In this document: one piece after another, positions 13,959 to 23,038 of the stretch
How the letters are laid out: each line of letters starts with the position of its first letter
Numbering within the stretch: position 1 is the stretch's first letter
IMG/VR virus record: IMGVR_UViG_3300030108_004307
Coordinates: 1-23,122 of that record
Strand: one strand, 5' to 3'
Source: a virus
DNA: 23,122 bases
Translations under genes and position numbers: made by a program
The notes under the pieces: generated by a model
Databases searched by the model: none
Told to the model about the DNA's origin: nothing
The model's input: the letters and a program-made list of their open reading frames with translations, nothing else

Positions 13959-15667
13959 TGTCTATAAGAGATTTAGAAAAAGCATACAAAAGTCAATTTA
14001 CTCCTAAACAAGATAAGTTTGGATTTGATGATTTAATTAATTTAATAACTCCTTCAGGTACAACAACATCAGCAACAAGTGGTAAAACAACTAATACCTT
14101 AAAAGAGGTAAATGCCCTTGTTGAATCAAGCAGTAGTGAGCAGTCTTTAGATTTATCCAATAACTATATACAAGGTTTGGCAGCTACTACTAACAATGTA
14201 TCTGATATAGTTATTTTATCAAGCGCACAAAATAAAATAAATAATAAAAAACAAGATTTAAGCAACTATCAATCTAGTTTAGATGTAGCTGCAGGAATGG
14301 CAAATAAGTTTATTGATTACAGAGTTCAAGATTATAAAGACATGACTCTTGAAGATGTAATGATGGAATTAAGAAATATTACTGATTTCAATTCATATGT
14401 TTATGAAGGACCAGATAAAGCTAAGTTTAGGAATTATGTAGGATACTCAAATTCTGGAGGAATGAATGATAGGCAGGTAATTAATCGTATTGATGAGTAT
14501 GAAAGAACTTTAAATACAATGGTAGAAGCATTTCAAAATGACGGTGTAATTACCGACAATGAAATATTTTTTATTCTTACTGGAGATTTAGCAGGATTTC
14601 AAAAAGCTAAAGCTGATAATATTAAAAGAATAGAAAACAATCTTACAGGCAAAATAAAATCTATTAATTCGATAAAAAATCATCAAAAAAGATTACTTGA
14701 TGCTGTAACTAGGTCGGGTAGAAAAACTAGTGATATTGTAACAGAATTTATGTTATCTGAAAGTGGTGAAATAGTAGAAGCAGAAGAAGATTTAAAAAAA
14801 TCTATTGTTAATGATGCAGTTCAAACACCAGGTTCATTATTTAATGGATTAACTTTTAATGAAGCAATGGGAAGACTTAATGAGTTGACAGGAGATATGA
14901 GTTATCAGGAAGTATTACAGTTGTATGCTACTGAAATATCAAACATAGAATCTGCTATTGAAGTAGAAAATAGTGAGTATAAATTATGGAGTGGTACAGA
15001 TTTTGCTTATGGAATTGATGCTCCTGCTAAAGAAGAAATAGCCAGAGCAAAAATGGGTCAAGCATTAGAAAGTTATACAGAAGAATTATCACCAAGGGAA
15101 AAAGAAGCAAAGGATAAAAGAGAAAAAGAAGAAGAAATTGCTCGTAAAAAAACAGCTGATGAAACTGAAAAAAGAGTACGTAAAGAAATGATAGATTCTT
15201 TAAAACCTGGCAGAACATCTGAAGAAATAGAAAGTGACCCTGAAACTTTTGATAAAGATATAAAAGTAGAAGACACTAAAATGGAAGACTTGGGCGATGC
15301 ATCGTTTAAAGATATTGAAGCTACACAGGGAACCGCAAAAGCTGTACAAAGAGTTATACCAGAAAAATCACCAGTTAAAAAATTATTTAAAGAAGATGGT
15401 AGTAAGCTATCTCCAAGTGACTTAGCTAATATGAAACCTAATGAATTAAGAAAAACATTAAGAAAAGCTCAAGGCGATGTAAAAACTAAAGGATTTAAAA
15501 CAAAAGAACAGGCACAGCTAATTAAAAAAATAGTAAAAGATGCTGCATTTATACAAAAAAATAAAAATAATGCAAATGCAACTCAAGAAGTAGAATTTGT
15601 TCTTAAAAGAATGCATCAATTGTACGAGCAACTTACAGACGATTTTTTAAAAAATATAAAATTATAA
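13958..15667 (+). CDS. Large helical internal virion protein
   Basis: A 569-residue, mostly helical, highly charged protein starting at a TAATG overlap. Residues 1-110 are Ser/Thr/Asn-rich; 110-350 are alpha-helical with repeated Asn/Asp/Glu. A strongly charged segment around 377-414 (REKEAKDKREKEEEIARKK) suggests a long coiled coil. The C-terminal 150 residues are Lys-rich (KPNELRKTLRKAQGDVKTK and following), possibly for contact with DNA. No catalytic or transglycosylase motif is seen. By position and size it matches the middle member of a T7-type gp14-gp15-gp16 set, but it is shorter than gp15 (747 residues), and no homology can be claimed from sequence alone. It ends TAA TAA, two stops in a row. 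Confidence 0.6.
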   Translation: MSIRDLEKAYKSQFTPKQDKFGFDDLINLITPSGTTTSATSGKTTNTLKEVNALVESSSSEQSLDLSNNYIQGLAATTNNVSDIVILSSAQNKINNKKQDLSNYQSSLDVAAGMANKFIDYRVQDYKDMTLEDVMMELRNITDFNSYVYEGPDKAKFRNYVGYSNSGGMNDRQVINRIDEYERTLNTMVEAFQNDGVITDNEIFFILTGDLAGFQKAKADNIKRIENNLTGKIKSINSIKNHQKRLLDAVTRSGRKTSDIVTEFMLSESGEIVEAEEDLKKSIVNDAVQTPGSLFNGLTFNEAMGRLNELTGDMSYQEVLQLYATEISNIESAIEVENSEYKLWSGTDFAYGIDAPAKEEIARAKMGQALESYTEELSPREKEAKDKREKEEEIARKKTADETEKRVRKEMIDSLKPGRTSEEIESDPETFDKDIKVEDTKMEDLGDASFKDIEATQGTAKAVQRVIPEKSPVKKLFKEDGSKLSPSDLANMKPNELRKTLRKAQGDVKTKGFKTKEQAQLIKKIVKDAAFIQKNKNNANATQEVEFVLKRMHQLYEQLTDDFLKNIKL

Positions 15668-15670
15668 TAA

Positions 15671-18600
15671 ATGGATTTTAAAAAAGATACAGTTCTTTCT
15701 ATAATGAAAGAAAACTTCCCACATGTAGGATGGGAAGATACGCAATATTGGGAATTAGCAAGAACAAAATTTCCAGAATTTGACTTACCACCTGCTGACA
15801 GTATATTCGTTGAAGAAGAGCAATATACAAGCAATCCAATGGATATTGAAGTGACTACTGATTCAATTAATAATTTTACAGATAGTTTAGATTATATCTT
15901 TGAAAATCAAGAAAAAGCTCTTAATGATAATCCACCGCAAACTTACAAGGAATATGAAAGTAAATATGGTTTAACTAATAGAATACCAAATATAGATTCT
16001 CCAGAGTGGAAACAAAAAACTTCACAAATACAAAGAGAACAATTTTTAGAAAATCAAAAAAAAGGTTTAGAACTATCTGATGTAAACCCTTTATCACCTA
16101 TAACAAGTATAACCGAAAAACTTTTTAAAGAAAGTAAAGCAAATTATATAAGTGGAGTTGGAGCTTTATTAACAGACCCAGAAAGCTGGTCAGGCCAATA
16201 TGTACCTGAAGCTAGAAGGGAGTCAATAAAGGCAGCTTTAAACCAAACTGTTCCTGCATTGCAGTACAGAGAAATGTATGGAGAAGATTTATATGATGTA
16301 GATTATAGTAAAATTAACAATGATGTAAAAGACATTATACTACAAGGCATAATTACTATGAGTGACCCAACAACTCTAATATCATTTATGGGTGGATATG
16401 GATTTGGTGTAAAAGGAGCGCAAATGACGGTAGGTAAGGCTGGAAGTCGTTTACTACCTCAAGTAATGAAATGGGCGCAGAAAAATTATCCAAGATACTT
16501 TGTAAAAGGAAACAATATAAGTCCTTCGTTAACTCAAAGAGTAGTAAAAAATACTGGAGAATTAATTAACAAAATGTCTACTGGAAGTATAGGAATGGGT
16601 TCAGGTAGCGCAGTAATTGGTCAGTTTAATTCAAGGGCAGACCAAAGAAGCAAAAGAGGTAAATATGTTAATGGCGATGGTTCTGTAAATTTTGTAGATA
16701 CAATGATGGATACTTGGGAATATTTCAAAGATGGAGCTGTTGCTGGAGCTATATTACATGGCGTAGCAACACCATTAGCTAAAGCACAGATGTGGACAAA
16801 TGCTAAATGGAAAATGGGTTCAAGGAATGCAAGTGTCTATGCAGGAAAAGTTTTGACTAATCCTATATCTAGAAATAGTATAATAGGTGCATCGTTTGCA
16901 AGTTCCATGCTATTAGATGAAGAATACTCAAAGCAATTTAATGACGCAGATGGTAACTTTAGTTATGCAAAATTTGCAGCAGCTTCATTTACGTATGGTG
17001 CTACAGTGCCTTTATTGTTTGGAATAAGAGACATGGTATTGAGGCCAAGACCTAAAAAGGGTCTTACTGTAAGAGATAAAAATGTAGATAGACAATCACG
17101 ACAAGACCGTACAAAAACTGAACCAGTAGAAGCTGAATTTGAAGTAGTAGAGAATAATAGAACTGCTAAATACGATGTAAATAATTTAAATACTGCTATT
17201 GTTCCTCCAAATAAAAGTGTGCCACGTTTATTAAATCGTATACAAAATGATATTATTAAAGACATTAAACATGAGTCAAATAAAAGTATTGACATAGAGC
17301 ATTCATCAAATGAAGTATCAAAAGAATTAAATAGAAGCATTAAAAATATATCAGAAGATATGGGTGTAGAAACCCCGTTTGAATTTTTTGAAACTGATAT
17401 TAATAGGCAAACACAAGCGTTAGAAACAATAGATGGCTTAAAGCAAATATCTACAATAGTAAGAGATTCATTTAAGATACTAAACAAAGCAGGAATAAAA
17501 AATGAAGAAGGTGATTATATTAGCGTTGATTTATCTAAATTGACAGACGATGATATTGCATTCCTAACAACTGTTATGCCTGTTGCATTAGATAGCTATA
17601 ATGGCTATATAATGAGATATTACAATGAAACTATTGACTTAAATAATCTTACAGATGGACAAACAGAATATTTAAATAGATTTAAAGAAGAATACAAAGT
17701 TGAAGAATTATCTGATGCTCAAAAAACAAGCATATTAAAAGCATTAGAAACAAAAATAAATAGTTATGATATTATTAAAAAGAACATTAATGATACTGTT
17801 ATTGAAGGTTTAGCAAAAAATGAACAAATACCTAAAAAGAAAAAAGCTGTTTTAGATGAGTCCAGAGAAGAAGTCGTTAATGCTGATGGGGATATTATAA
17901 ACATAGATAAATTAGAAGCTAATAAATATAAGAATGAGGGCAAGGTATTAACAGTTGCTGATGCTAAAAAACAAGGAATTGATATTAATGAATCTGAACA
18001 ACTTGTTAATGTAATATCAAAACTATCAAGAAGAATTGAAGATTTAGGAAAATTTGTAACTGAAATTAAAGAGGAAAAATCTAGAAAATATAAAAATACT
18101 AGATTAACAGACAGGGAAATTGAAGGATTAACAGAAAATATAAAAGGTGATGAGCTTGAAAAAATGGCAAAAACAAAATCTTCTGTTGCTGCAATTAAAG
18201 ACAAACTTGATATTGCTGCGTTAAGTGAAGTAATGACACCATCTTATATAAATAAATACATGCCATTTGTAAGTAGGCTTTTAAAGAGTTCTAATAAAAA
18301 AAGTTTAATTAACATAACAAAAAAAGATGTTGTTAAATTTTTAGATAATTTAATAGAAGAAAGAAGAGAAAAAGGCGCAATAGCGGCTATCACTACAGGT
18401 GAAACTACTGCTTTAAGAAGAACATTCAAAGAATTAAAAGATGGAGATTTTATTAAAACACATCCTGCTCCAGATTCTATATTGGGAGAATATACAAAAA
18501 AATTAGGAGAAGAAAAAGCAGCTAGAACTTTAGATGAACCCTCTTTGCCTGCCATGGAGGTTTGGTTTAAAGAATCAGGCAAACTAACTAAAAAATTTAA

Positions 18601-21600
18601 AAATGCATCAGAAGCAGATAAATTAGCATTAATATTAGCCGATAGATATCCAATAAGGATAGAAGAAATAAATGCATTAAGAGGTGCGCACATTATAACT
18701 GAGGATGGTGTTTATTTTATAGAATTAACTCGTGGAACAAAAACTAAAGACCCTCAAGGAATAAAAGGTGCAGCAAAAAACACAGGCGTAAAAAAAGGCA
18801 GAATAATTTACCTTCCAAAATCACTTGCTTTAAAAATACAAAAACTTGGAGCAAAAAATCCTGCAAAACGATTGTTTCCAAAATTTTCAACAAAAGTTAC
18901 AGCAGCATTAAAGACAATTCCTGAATTTAAAGGAGTTAAGGCAAAAGATTACAAAAGGCAAATAATTACGTTTGCTGGAACAGATGCTGTTGGTCTTACT
19001 TCTCAAGAAAGGTCTGCATTTAATTTAATGGCAGGTCATGCAATGAGTGAAGGCTCTTTAACTGAGGCAGATAAAGCAATTATAAAACTATATGAAAATA
19101 AACAAGACAGAAGAACTTTATTGTCAATACAAAAAAGAGTTTTAGAAAAAATTGCTAATGCAAGAGAGCAAATTGAACAAGGTCAATTAGGTAAATTTGA
19201 AGAAACATTTATTGAAGGCATTAAAGCTCCTGGACTTACTATTAAAGATGTTAGTGGAAAACCACCAAAAGAATCTGCAAAACAAATCTCCAAAGAAGTT
19301 GATAAAGGCAAAGATATAAATAAAGAATTAAAGAAAAAACTTATTGGTGATACAAAATTAATATTTAGAGAAATTACAAAAGATATGAATGCTTCTGATG
19401 CAATGGAGATGGCAGATTTTTATGCAAAACAAGCAGGCATTGAAGATGCTGACAATTTTATAGGAAAATTAGACATGAATACTCCTTCAGAGGAGATAGC
19501 ATTATTTGTTAATGAAATATCAAGAGCAGAAACAACAAAACTAAAACAAAGAAAACAATCTGCTTTACGATTTAAAAACATTATGATTGCAAAAGATAAA
19601 CTGGTTGATGCAGGTTATGATGAAAATGCTCAAAAACAATTCATTAAAAAGATTTTTGATGAGTATAGGGATTTACCTGATGACCAAGTTAGTCTTTTGA
19701 ATTTATCTGAAATGCAAACTATAAGTTTACTTGATATCATCAATACAAGCCCTGAATTTAAAACAAGAAATAGATTTTCAAATATACAAGATGCAATAAA
19801 CATTGAAAATGTACAAAAAATAGTTAAAGATGTTCCTCCATTACAACAGATTGCACTAGAAACTTATCTTCTTGGTGATGCAACGCAAGGATTTGCATGG
19901 CTGGATAAAAAATTAAAAACTGGAGGAGTATTAACTCAGTTAGGTTTAGATTTAGCAAAACACTCAGCAATCGAACAAGATGTAGGTGGTCTTTTAAAAG
20001 GTTTTGAAATTGAGGCATATAAAATTTTACACTATGATGCTGTTGAAAAAGGGAAGTTTGTTACTCCTGCAATAAGAAAGCAAAAGAAAGTTTATATTAA
20101 TGGCAAGAAAATATTTGATAAAGAAATTAGAAATAAATTATGGACTCTTGAACCAGCAAGATATAAAAATTTAAAAAAACATGTAGAAAAATATCCAGAA
20201 GATAAAATAGCAGTAAAACGATTAAAAAATGTTGAAAGTTTTTATAACAATATATATACAGACAAAGGAGCATTAAGAATAGATACTGTTGAAAGTCAGA
20301 TTGCAAAAGTGTATTACAAATATACAAGAAAAATTATGGACATGATAAAAATTGCTTTGCAAAAATCTATGAATGATGCACAGTATCAAAAGTTTATAAA
20401 GAAAAATCCTATACAAGAAATTGTAAAACATTTTTACGTACCACGTACAATTACAAAAGATTTTAAAAACTTTTACGACCCTAATACTTTAAATCTTGTA
20501 AGACAAGAACAAAAGGGAGCTTTGTATCATGCGCAAAAATTAGCTGAACAAAAATATGGGACAGCTAAAGTTACTCCTGAACAAATCAATGAGTTTTATG
20601 AAAAAGGAAGAGCGCTAGCACGTGCAGATTTACTTACAATGTCTGACTTTGGTGCAAATATGTTTAATCCTAAGCATATGTTAAAAAGAAAAATGTATTT
20701 AGGAGAAAGAGTATTTATATCAAAAGAAAACAAGTGGATAGACGTATATAATACAGAGTATGATGCATATATGCCATCTTATGCAGGAGCATCTGCAAAA
20801 CTTATAGCAAACCTTGAAGCTTTACCTTTTATGGTAGACATACCAGGATTAAAAATAAATAAAAACATACCAAAAATTTTAGTTGATTTATCAAGAGAAA
20901 AAGGTGTTATACCTCGATATATACATAATATGATATCTTCTAGGTCTGGTTTAATGACACCACAAGACTATGGTCCACTTGGATATATTGCTAGATTTAT
21001 AGGCTCAGGTAATAAATATATATCAAGGGTAAATTTATCTGGTATTGGAAGTCCAGCTAAAAATTTTAGAATTGCAATGTCTCAAAATGCTTTAAGGTTT
21101 GATTTGAATGACATAGTTTTTAATGCAGCAAGAGCAATGTCTTTTGCAAAAAGAATGGAAGCCTCAAGGACTGGATATATGGGTCTTAGTTTGTCAGGCT
21201 TGACAGAAGCAGATAATACTTTTGTCAATAAGCTGTTTGACGATTTATTTAATACTATGAGATTTCCAACATCTGAACAAATTGGTCGTTTAAGTAGTAT
21301 ATTTTTATCACTACAAAGATTACCAAAATTTGTTGATGATTTGAGATTGCCAAACATGCCTGATGGTTCTGTTCCTAAAAAAAGAAAAACAGCAGAAAAT
21401 GAAGCTACAAGTTTTTATAAATTAAGTAATGCTGACATTATAATAACAGATACACCTGGAAGAAAGATTATAATTAAAGGTGGGCAGATAGAACTATTAA
21501 AAAGATTTGGATTGGCTTCAGCAGAAGTTGATTATACAGGAAGAGAATCTGTAGGTGTAAAAGGAATAGATGTAAAAAGATTTAATAAAGCAGGAGAAGT

Positions 21601-23038
21601 TATAAAATTTGATGGAGAAACATTTAAACTAACACCTAATGAAAGAGCAAAACTGCAAAGTGAATTAGATATTGTGCATTTGCAAATACTACAAATGGCT
21701 CATATGCAAACACAAGCATCAACTGTCGATATATTCCAACCAGCATTTTTATTATCAGATAAATCAGGATTAGTAAAAGCAGGTATGTTATATACACAGA
21801 TAGCTATGAACTCAACAAATATAATTGTTCAAGCCTTTAAAGATTCTCATAAATCTGGTAATTATCATAATTTACTGCGATATTTAGTAACTGCTTATGG
21901 ATTAAATGAAGCTGTTGAATTTTTTCTTTATGACTTAATGAAAATAAAAACAAGACCAGGAGAACTGGATAGGCATTTAAGAAACAGATTATTTAGAGGT
22001 TTGCAAAACTCGGAGGTAGGAGGAATTGGTGCATTTACATTTGGCCTTGCAAACGGTGAAGCGCCATTAGGCAATCCTTTGTTTCCATTTGCATTTGCTT
22101 CTCAATCAGTAGATATATTTAATACTTTATTAGATATTGCAGCATATGGTCTTGAAAAAGGAGGCGTAGAATTTCAAAAAGTAAATTGGTGGAGAAAACA
22201 TCTTATAAGAGATAAGAGATATTTTCAATCAGTAGAAGATGCCACTGAGAGTATAGGTGCAGCATACCGTGATTTTAAAAACACTTATCTTAATAATAAT
22301 CATCCATATAGATTGCAACAAAAAAAATTAGATAATTTAGAAAAAAAATTCTACGACGATACTCCATTTATGAAGCCAGAGATTATAAAATATAGTGTAA
22401 TGACAGGACATTACAGAGAAATAAAAGAAGCATTTGAAAAATCTGGTGGGGTGTTTCAAGGATTCTATAAAATGCAACCAGAAGATTGGGACCATTTTAA
22501 CGATGTAATTATTAATGCGTGGTGGGCAAGAAAAAATCTATATATAGAAGGCGGTATGCTTCCAGACGAATCATCTAAAGCAGCATCAAAAGCGATAGAA
22601 GACAAACTAATGTCTTTGCATCCAATATTAAATGGACAAGGAAACAAAAAAGATTCTAAGAAATATATGACTATAAGAAATGAATATAAAGCTTATGTAC
22701 AAAAGCTAGCATTAGACCAAGGTAAAGATAAAAACTTTTATTGGAGCGCAGCATTAGAACAAGAAAAGAAATATTACCTAAAAATGAATAGATTTTTAAA
22801 GCAATGGTCAAAATGGATATCCAATCACGATAATTATAAACTTGAAGAAAATTTAAAATACTTTAAAAAGCTTTATCCTACACGTTGGGACCAAACACTT
22901 GGAATCAGACCATCAGACGAAACTTTAAAGAAATACAAAAACAGACTTGTTCCAATACAACTAGATTCAGCTAAAGTTATGGATGCAGGAAGAATTGAAA
23001 ATCTTATTCAAGAATTAGATATGCGTGGAATTAAATAA
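15671..23038 (+). CDS. Giant multidomain (polyvalent-type) virion protein with embedded tyrosine recombinase
   Basis: A 2,455-residue protein, the last gene of the ejection module. Residues 1-145 are polar. Residues about 145-460 hold several Gly/Ala hydrophobic helices (for example SDPTTLISFMGGYGFGVKGA and TYGATVPLLFGIRDMV) that could meet a membrane. Residues 465-850 are charged and helical. Residues 855-1150 read as a tyrosine recombinase (separate entry). Residues 1150-1700 are helical and Lys-rich. Residues about 1709-2170 contain hydrophobic helical pairs (GLVKAGMLYTQIAMNST, then LRYLVTAYGLNEAVEFFLY) similar in layout to the tail regions of large polyvalent phage proteins. The last 300 residues are Trp/Tyr/Lys-rich. 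T7 gp16 (1,318 residues) is a positional analogue, but no transglycosylase motif is seen. No Shine-Dalgarno site precedes the ATG, which sits 3 bases after the previous stop. Probably packaged and injected; the precise role is inferred. Confidence 0.7.
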   Translation: MDFKKDTVLSIMKENFPHVGWEDTQYWELARTKFPEFDLPPADSIFVEEEQYTSNPMDIEVTTDSINNFTDSLDYIFENQEKALNDNPPQTYKEYESKYGLTNRIPNIDSPEWKQKTSQIQREQFLENQKKGLELSDVNPLSPITSITEKLFKESKANYISGVGALLTDPESWSGQYVPEARRESIKAALNQTVPALQYREMYGEDLYDVDYSKINNDVKDIILQGIITMSDPTTLISFMGGYGFGVKGAQMTVGKAGSRLLPQVMKWAQKNYPRYFVKGNNISPSLTQRVVKNTGELINKMSTGSIGMGSGSAVIGQFNSRADQRSKRGKYVNGDGSVNFVDTMMDTWEYFKDGAVAGAILHGVATPLAKAQMWTNAKWKMGSRNASVYAGKVLTNPISRNSIIGASFASSMLLDEEYSKQFNDADGNFSYAKFAAASFTYGATVPLLFGIRDMVLRPRPKKGLTVRDKNVDRQSRQDRTKTEPVEAEFEVVENNRTAKYDVNNLNTAIVPPNKSVPRLLNRIQNDIIKDIKHESNKSIDIEHSSNEVSKELNRSIKNISEDMGVETPFEFFETDINRQTQALETIDGLKQISTIVRDSFKILNKAGIKNEEGDYISVDLSKLTDDDIAFLTTVMPVALDSYNGYIMRYYNETIDLNNLTDGQTEYLNRFKEEYKVEELSDAQKTSILKALETKINSYDIIKKNINDTVIEGLAKNEQIPKKKKAVLDESREEVVNADGDIINIDKLEANKYKNEGKVLTVADAKKQGIDINESEQLVNVISKLSRRIEDLGKFVTEIKEEKSRKYKNTRLTDREIEGLTENIKGDELEKMAKTKSSVAAIKDKLDIAALSEVMTPSYINKYMPFVSRLLKSSNKKSLINITKKDVVKFLDNLIEERREKGAIAAITTGETTALRRTFKELKDGDFIKTHPAPDSILGEYTKKLGEEKAARTLDEPSLPAMEVWFKESGKLTKKFKNASEADKLALILADRYPIRIEEINALRGAHIITEDGVYFIELTRGTKTKDPQGIKGAAKNTGVKKGRIIYLPKSLALKIQKLGAKNPAKRLFPKFSTKVTAALKTIPEFKGVKAKDYKRQIITFAGTDAVGLTSQERSAFNLMAGHAMSEGSLTEADKAIIKLYENKQDRRTLLSIQKRVLEKIANAREQIEQGQLGKFEETFIEGIKAPGLTIKDVSGKPPKESAKQISKEVDKGKDINKELKKKLIGDTKLIFREITKDMNASDAMEMADFYAKQAGIEDADNFIGKLDMNTPSEEIALFVNEISRAETTKLKQRKQSALRFKNIMIAKDKLVDAGYDENAQKQFIKKIFDEYRDLPDDQVSLLNLSEMQTISLLDIINTSPEFKTRNRFSNIQDAINIENVQKIVKDVPPLQQIALETYLLGDATQGFAWLDKKLKTGGVLTQLGLDLAKHSAIEQDVGGLLKGFEIEAYKILHYDAVEKGKFVTPAIRKQKKVYINGKKIFDKEIRNKLWTLEPARYKNLKKHVEKYPEDKIAVKRLKNVESFYNNIYTDKGALRIDTVESQIAKVYYKYTRKIMDMIKIALQKSMNDAQYQKFIKKNPIQEIVKHFYVPRTITKDFKNFYDPNTLNLVRQEQKGALYHAQKLAEQKYGTAKVTPEQINEFYEKGRALARADLLTMSDFGANMFNPKHMLKRKMYLGERVFISKENKWIDVYNTEYDAYMPSYAGASAKLIANLEALPFMVDIPGLKINKNIPKILVDLSREKGVIPRYIHNMISSRSGLMTPQDYGPLGYIARFIGSGNKYISRVNLSGIGSPAKNFRIAMSQNALRFDLNDIVFNAARAMSFAKRMEASRTGYMGLSLSGLTEADNTFVNKLFDDLFNTMRFPTSEQIGRLSSIFLSLQRLPKFVDDLRLPNMPDGSVPKKRKTAENEATSFYKLSNADIIITDTPGRKIIIKGGQIELLKRFGLASAEVDYTGRESVGVKGIDVKRFNKAGEVIKFDGETFKLTPNERAKLQSELDIVHLQILQMAHMQTQASTVDIFQPAFLLSDKSGLVKAGMLYTQIAMNSTNIIVQAFKDSHKSGNYHNLLRYLVTAYGLNEAVEFFLYDLMKIKTRPGELDRHLRNRLFRGLQNSEVGGIGAFTFGLANGEAPLGNPLFPFAFASQSVDIFNTLLDIAAYGLEKGGVEFQKVNWWRKHLIRDKRYFQSVEDATESIGAAYRDFKNTYLNNNHPYRLQQKKLDNLEKKFYDDTPFMKPEIIKYSVMTGHYREIKEAFEKSGGVFQGFYKMQPEDWDHFNDVIINAWWARKNLYIEGGMLPDESSKAASKAIEDKLMSLHPILNGQGNKKDSKKYMTIRNEYKAYVQKLALDQGKDKNFYWSAALEQEKKYYLKMNRFLKQWSKWISNHDNYKLEENLKYFKKLYPTRWDQTLGIRPSDETLKKYKNRLVPIQLDSAKVMDAGRIENLIQELDMRGIK
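18233..19120 (+). other. Tyrosine recombinase-like domain (core-binding + catalytic)
   Basis: Residues about 855-1150 of the giant protein. A SAM-like core-binding part (about 855-945) has YINKYMPFVSRLL, an ITKKDVVKFLDNL helix and TTALRRTFKEL before a 'IKTHPAP' end, matching the 'NP' boundary of integrases. The catalytic part has Arg I = R996 in YPIRIEEINALRG (compare 'GLRIGEILALRW'), Lys at K1024 or K1026 in the beta-turn, a boxed D1093-x-x-R1096 where H-x-x-R is usual, H1123 in LMAGHAM and nucleophile candidate Y1141. Distances: 100 residues from Arg I to Arg II (99 in XerD R148-R247 and lambda Int R212-R311) and 27 from Arg II to His (23 in XerD, 22 in lambda Int). The His-to-Tyr distance is 18 rather than about 9, so an insertion lies there. 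The Asp in place of His is unusual. It could be active, altered or DNA-binding only. Confidence 0.7.

Noticed and set aside
13958-15667. Lytic transglycosylase or lysozyme domain in the large ejection proteins
   Set aside because: I looked for the usual Glu with Ser and Gly-Leu-Met-Gln type motifs in this gene and the next and saw none.
15671-23038. Tape-measure protein of a long-tailed phage
   Set aside because: The sequence is not a long coiled coil, contains several distinct globular-looking parts including the recombinase-like domain, and follows the fibre gene rather than preceding tail tip genes.
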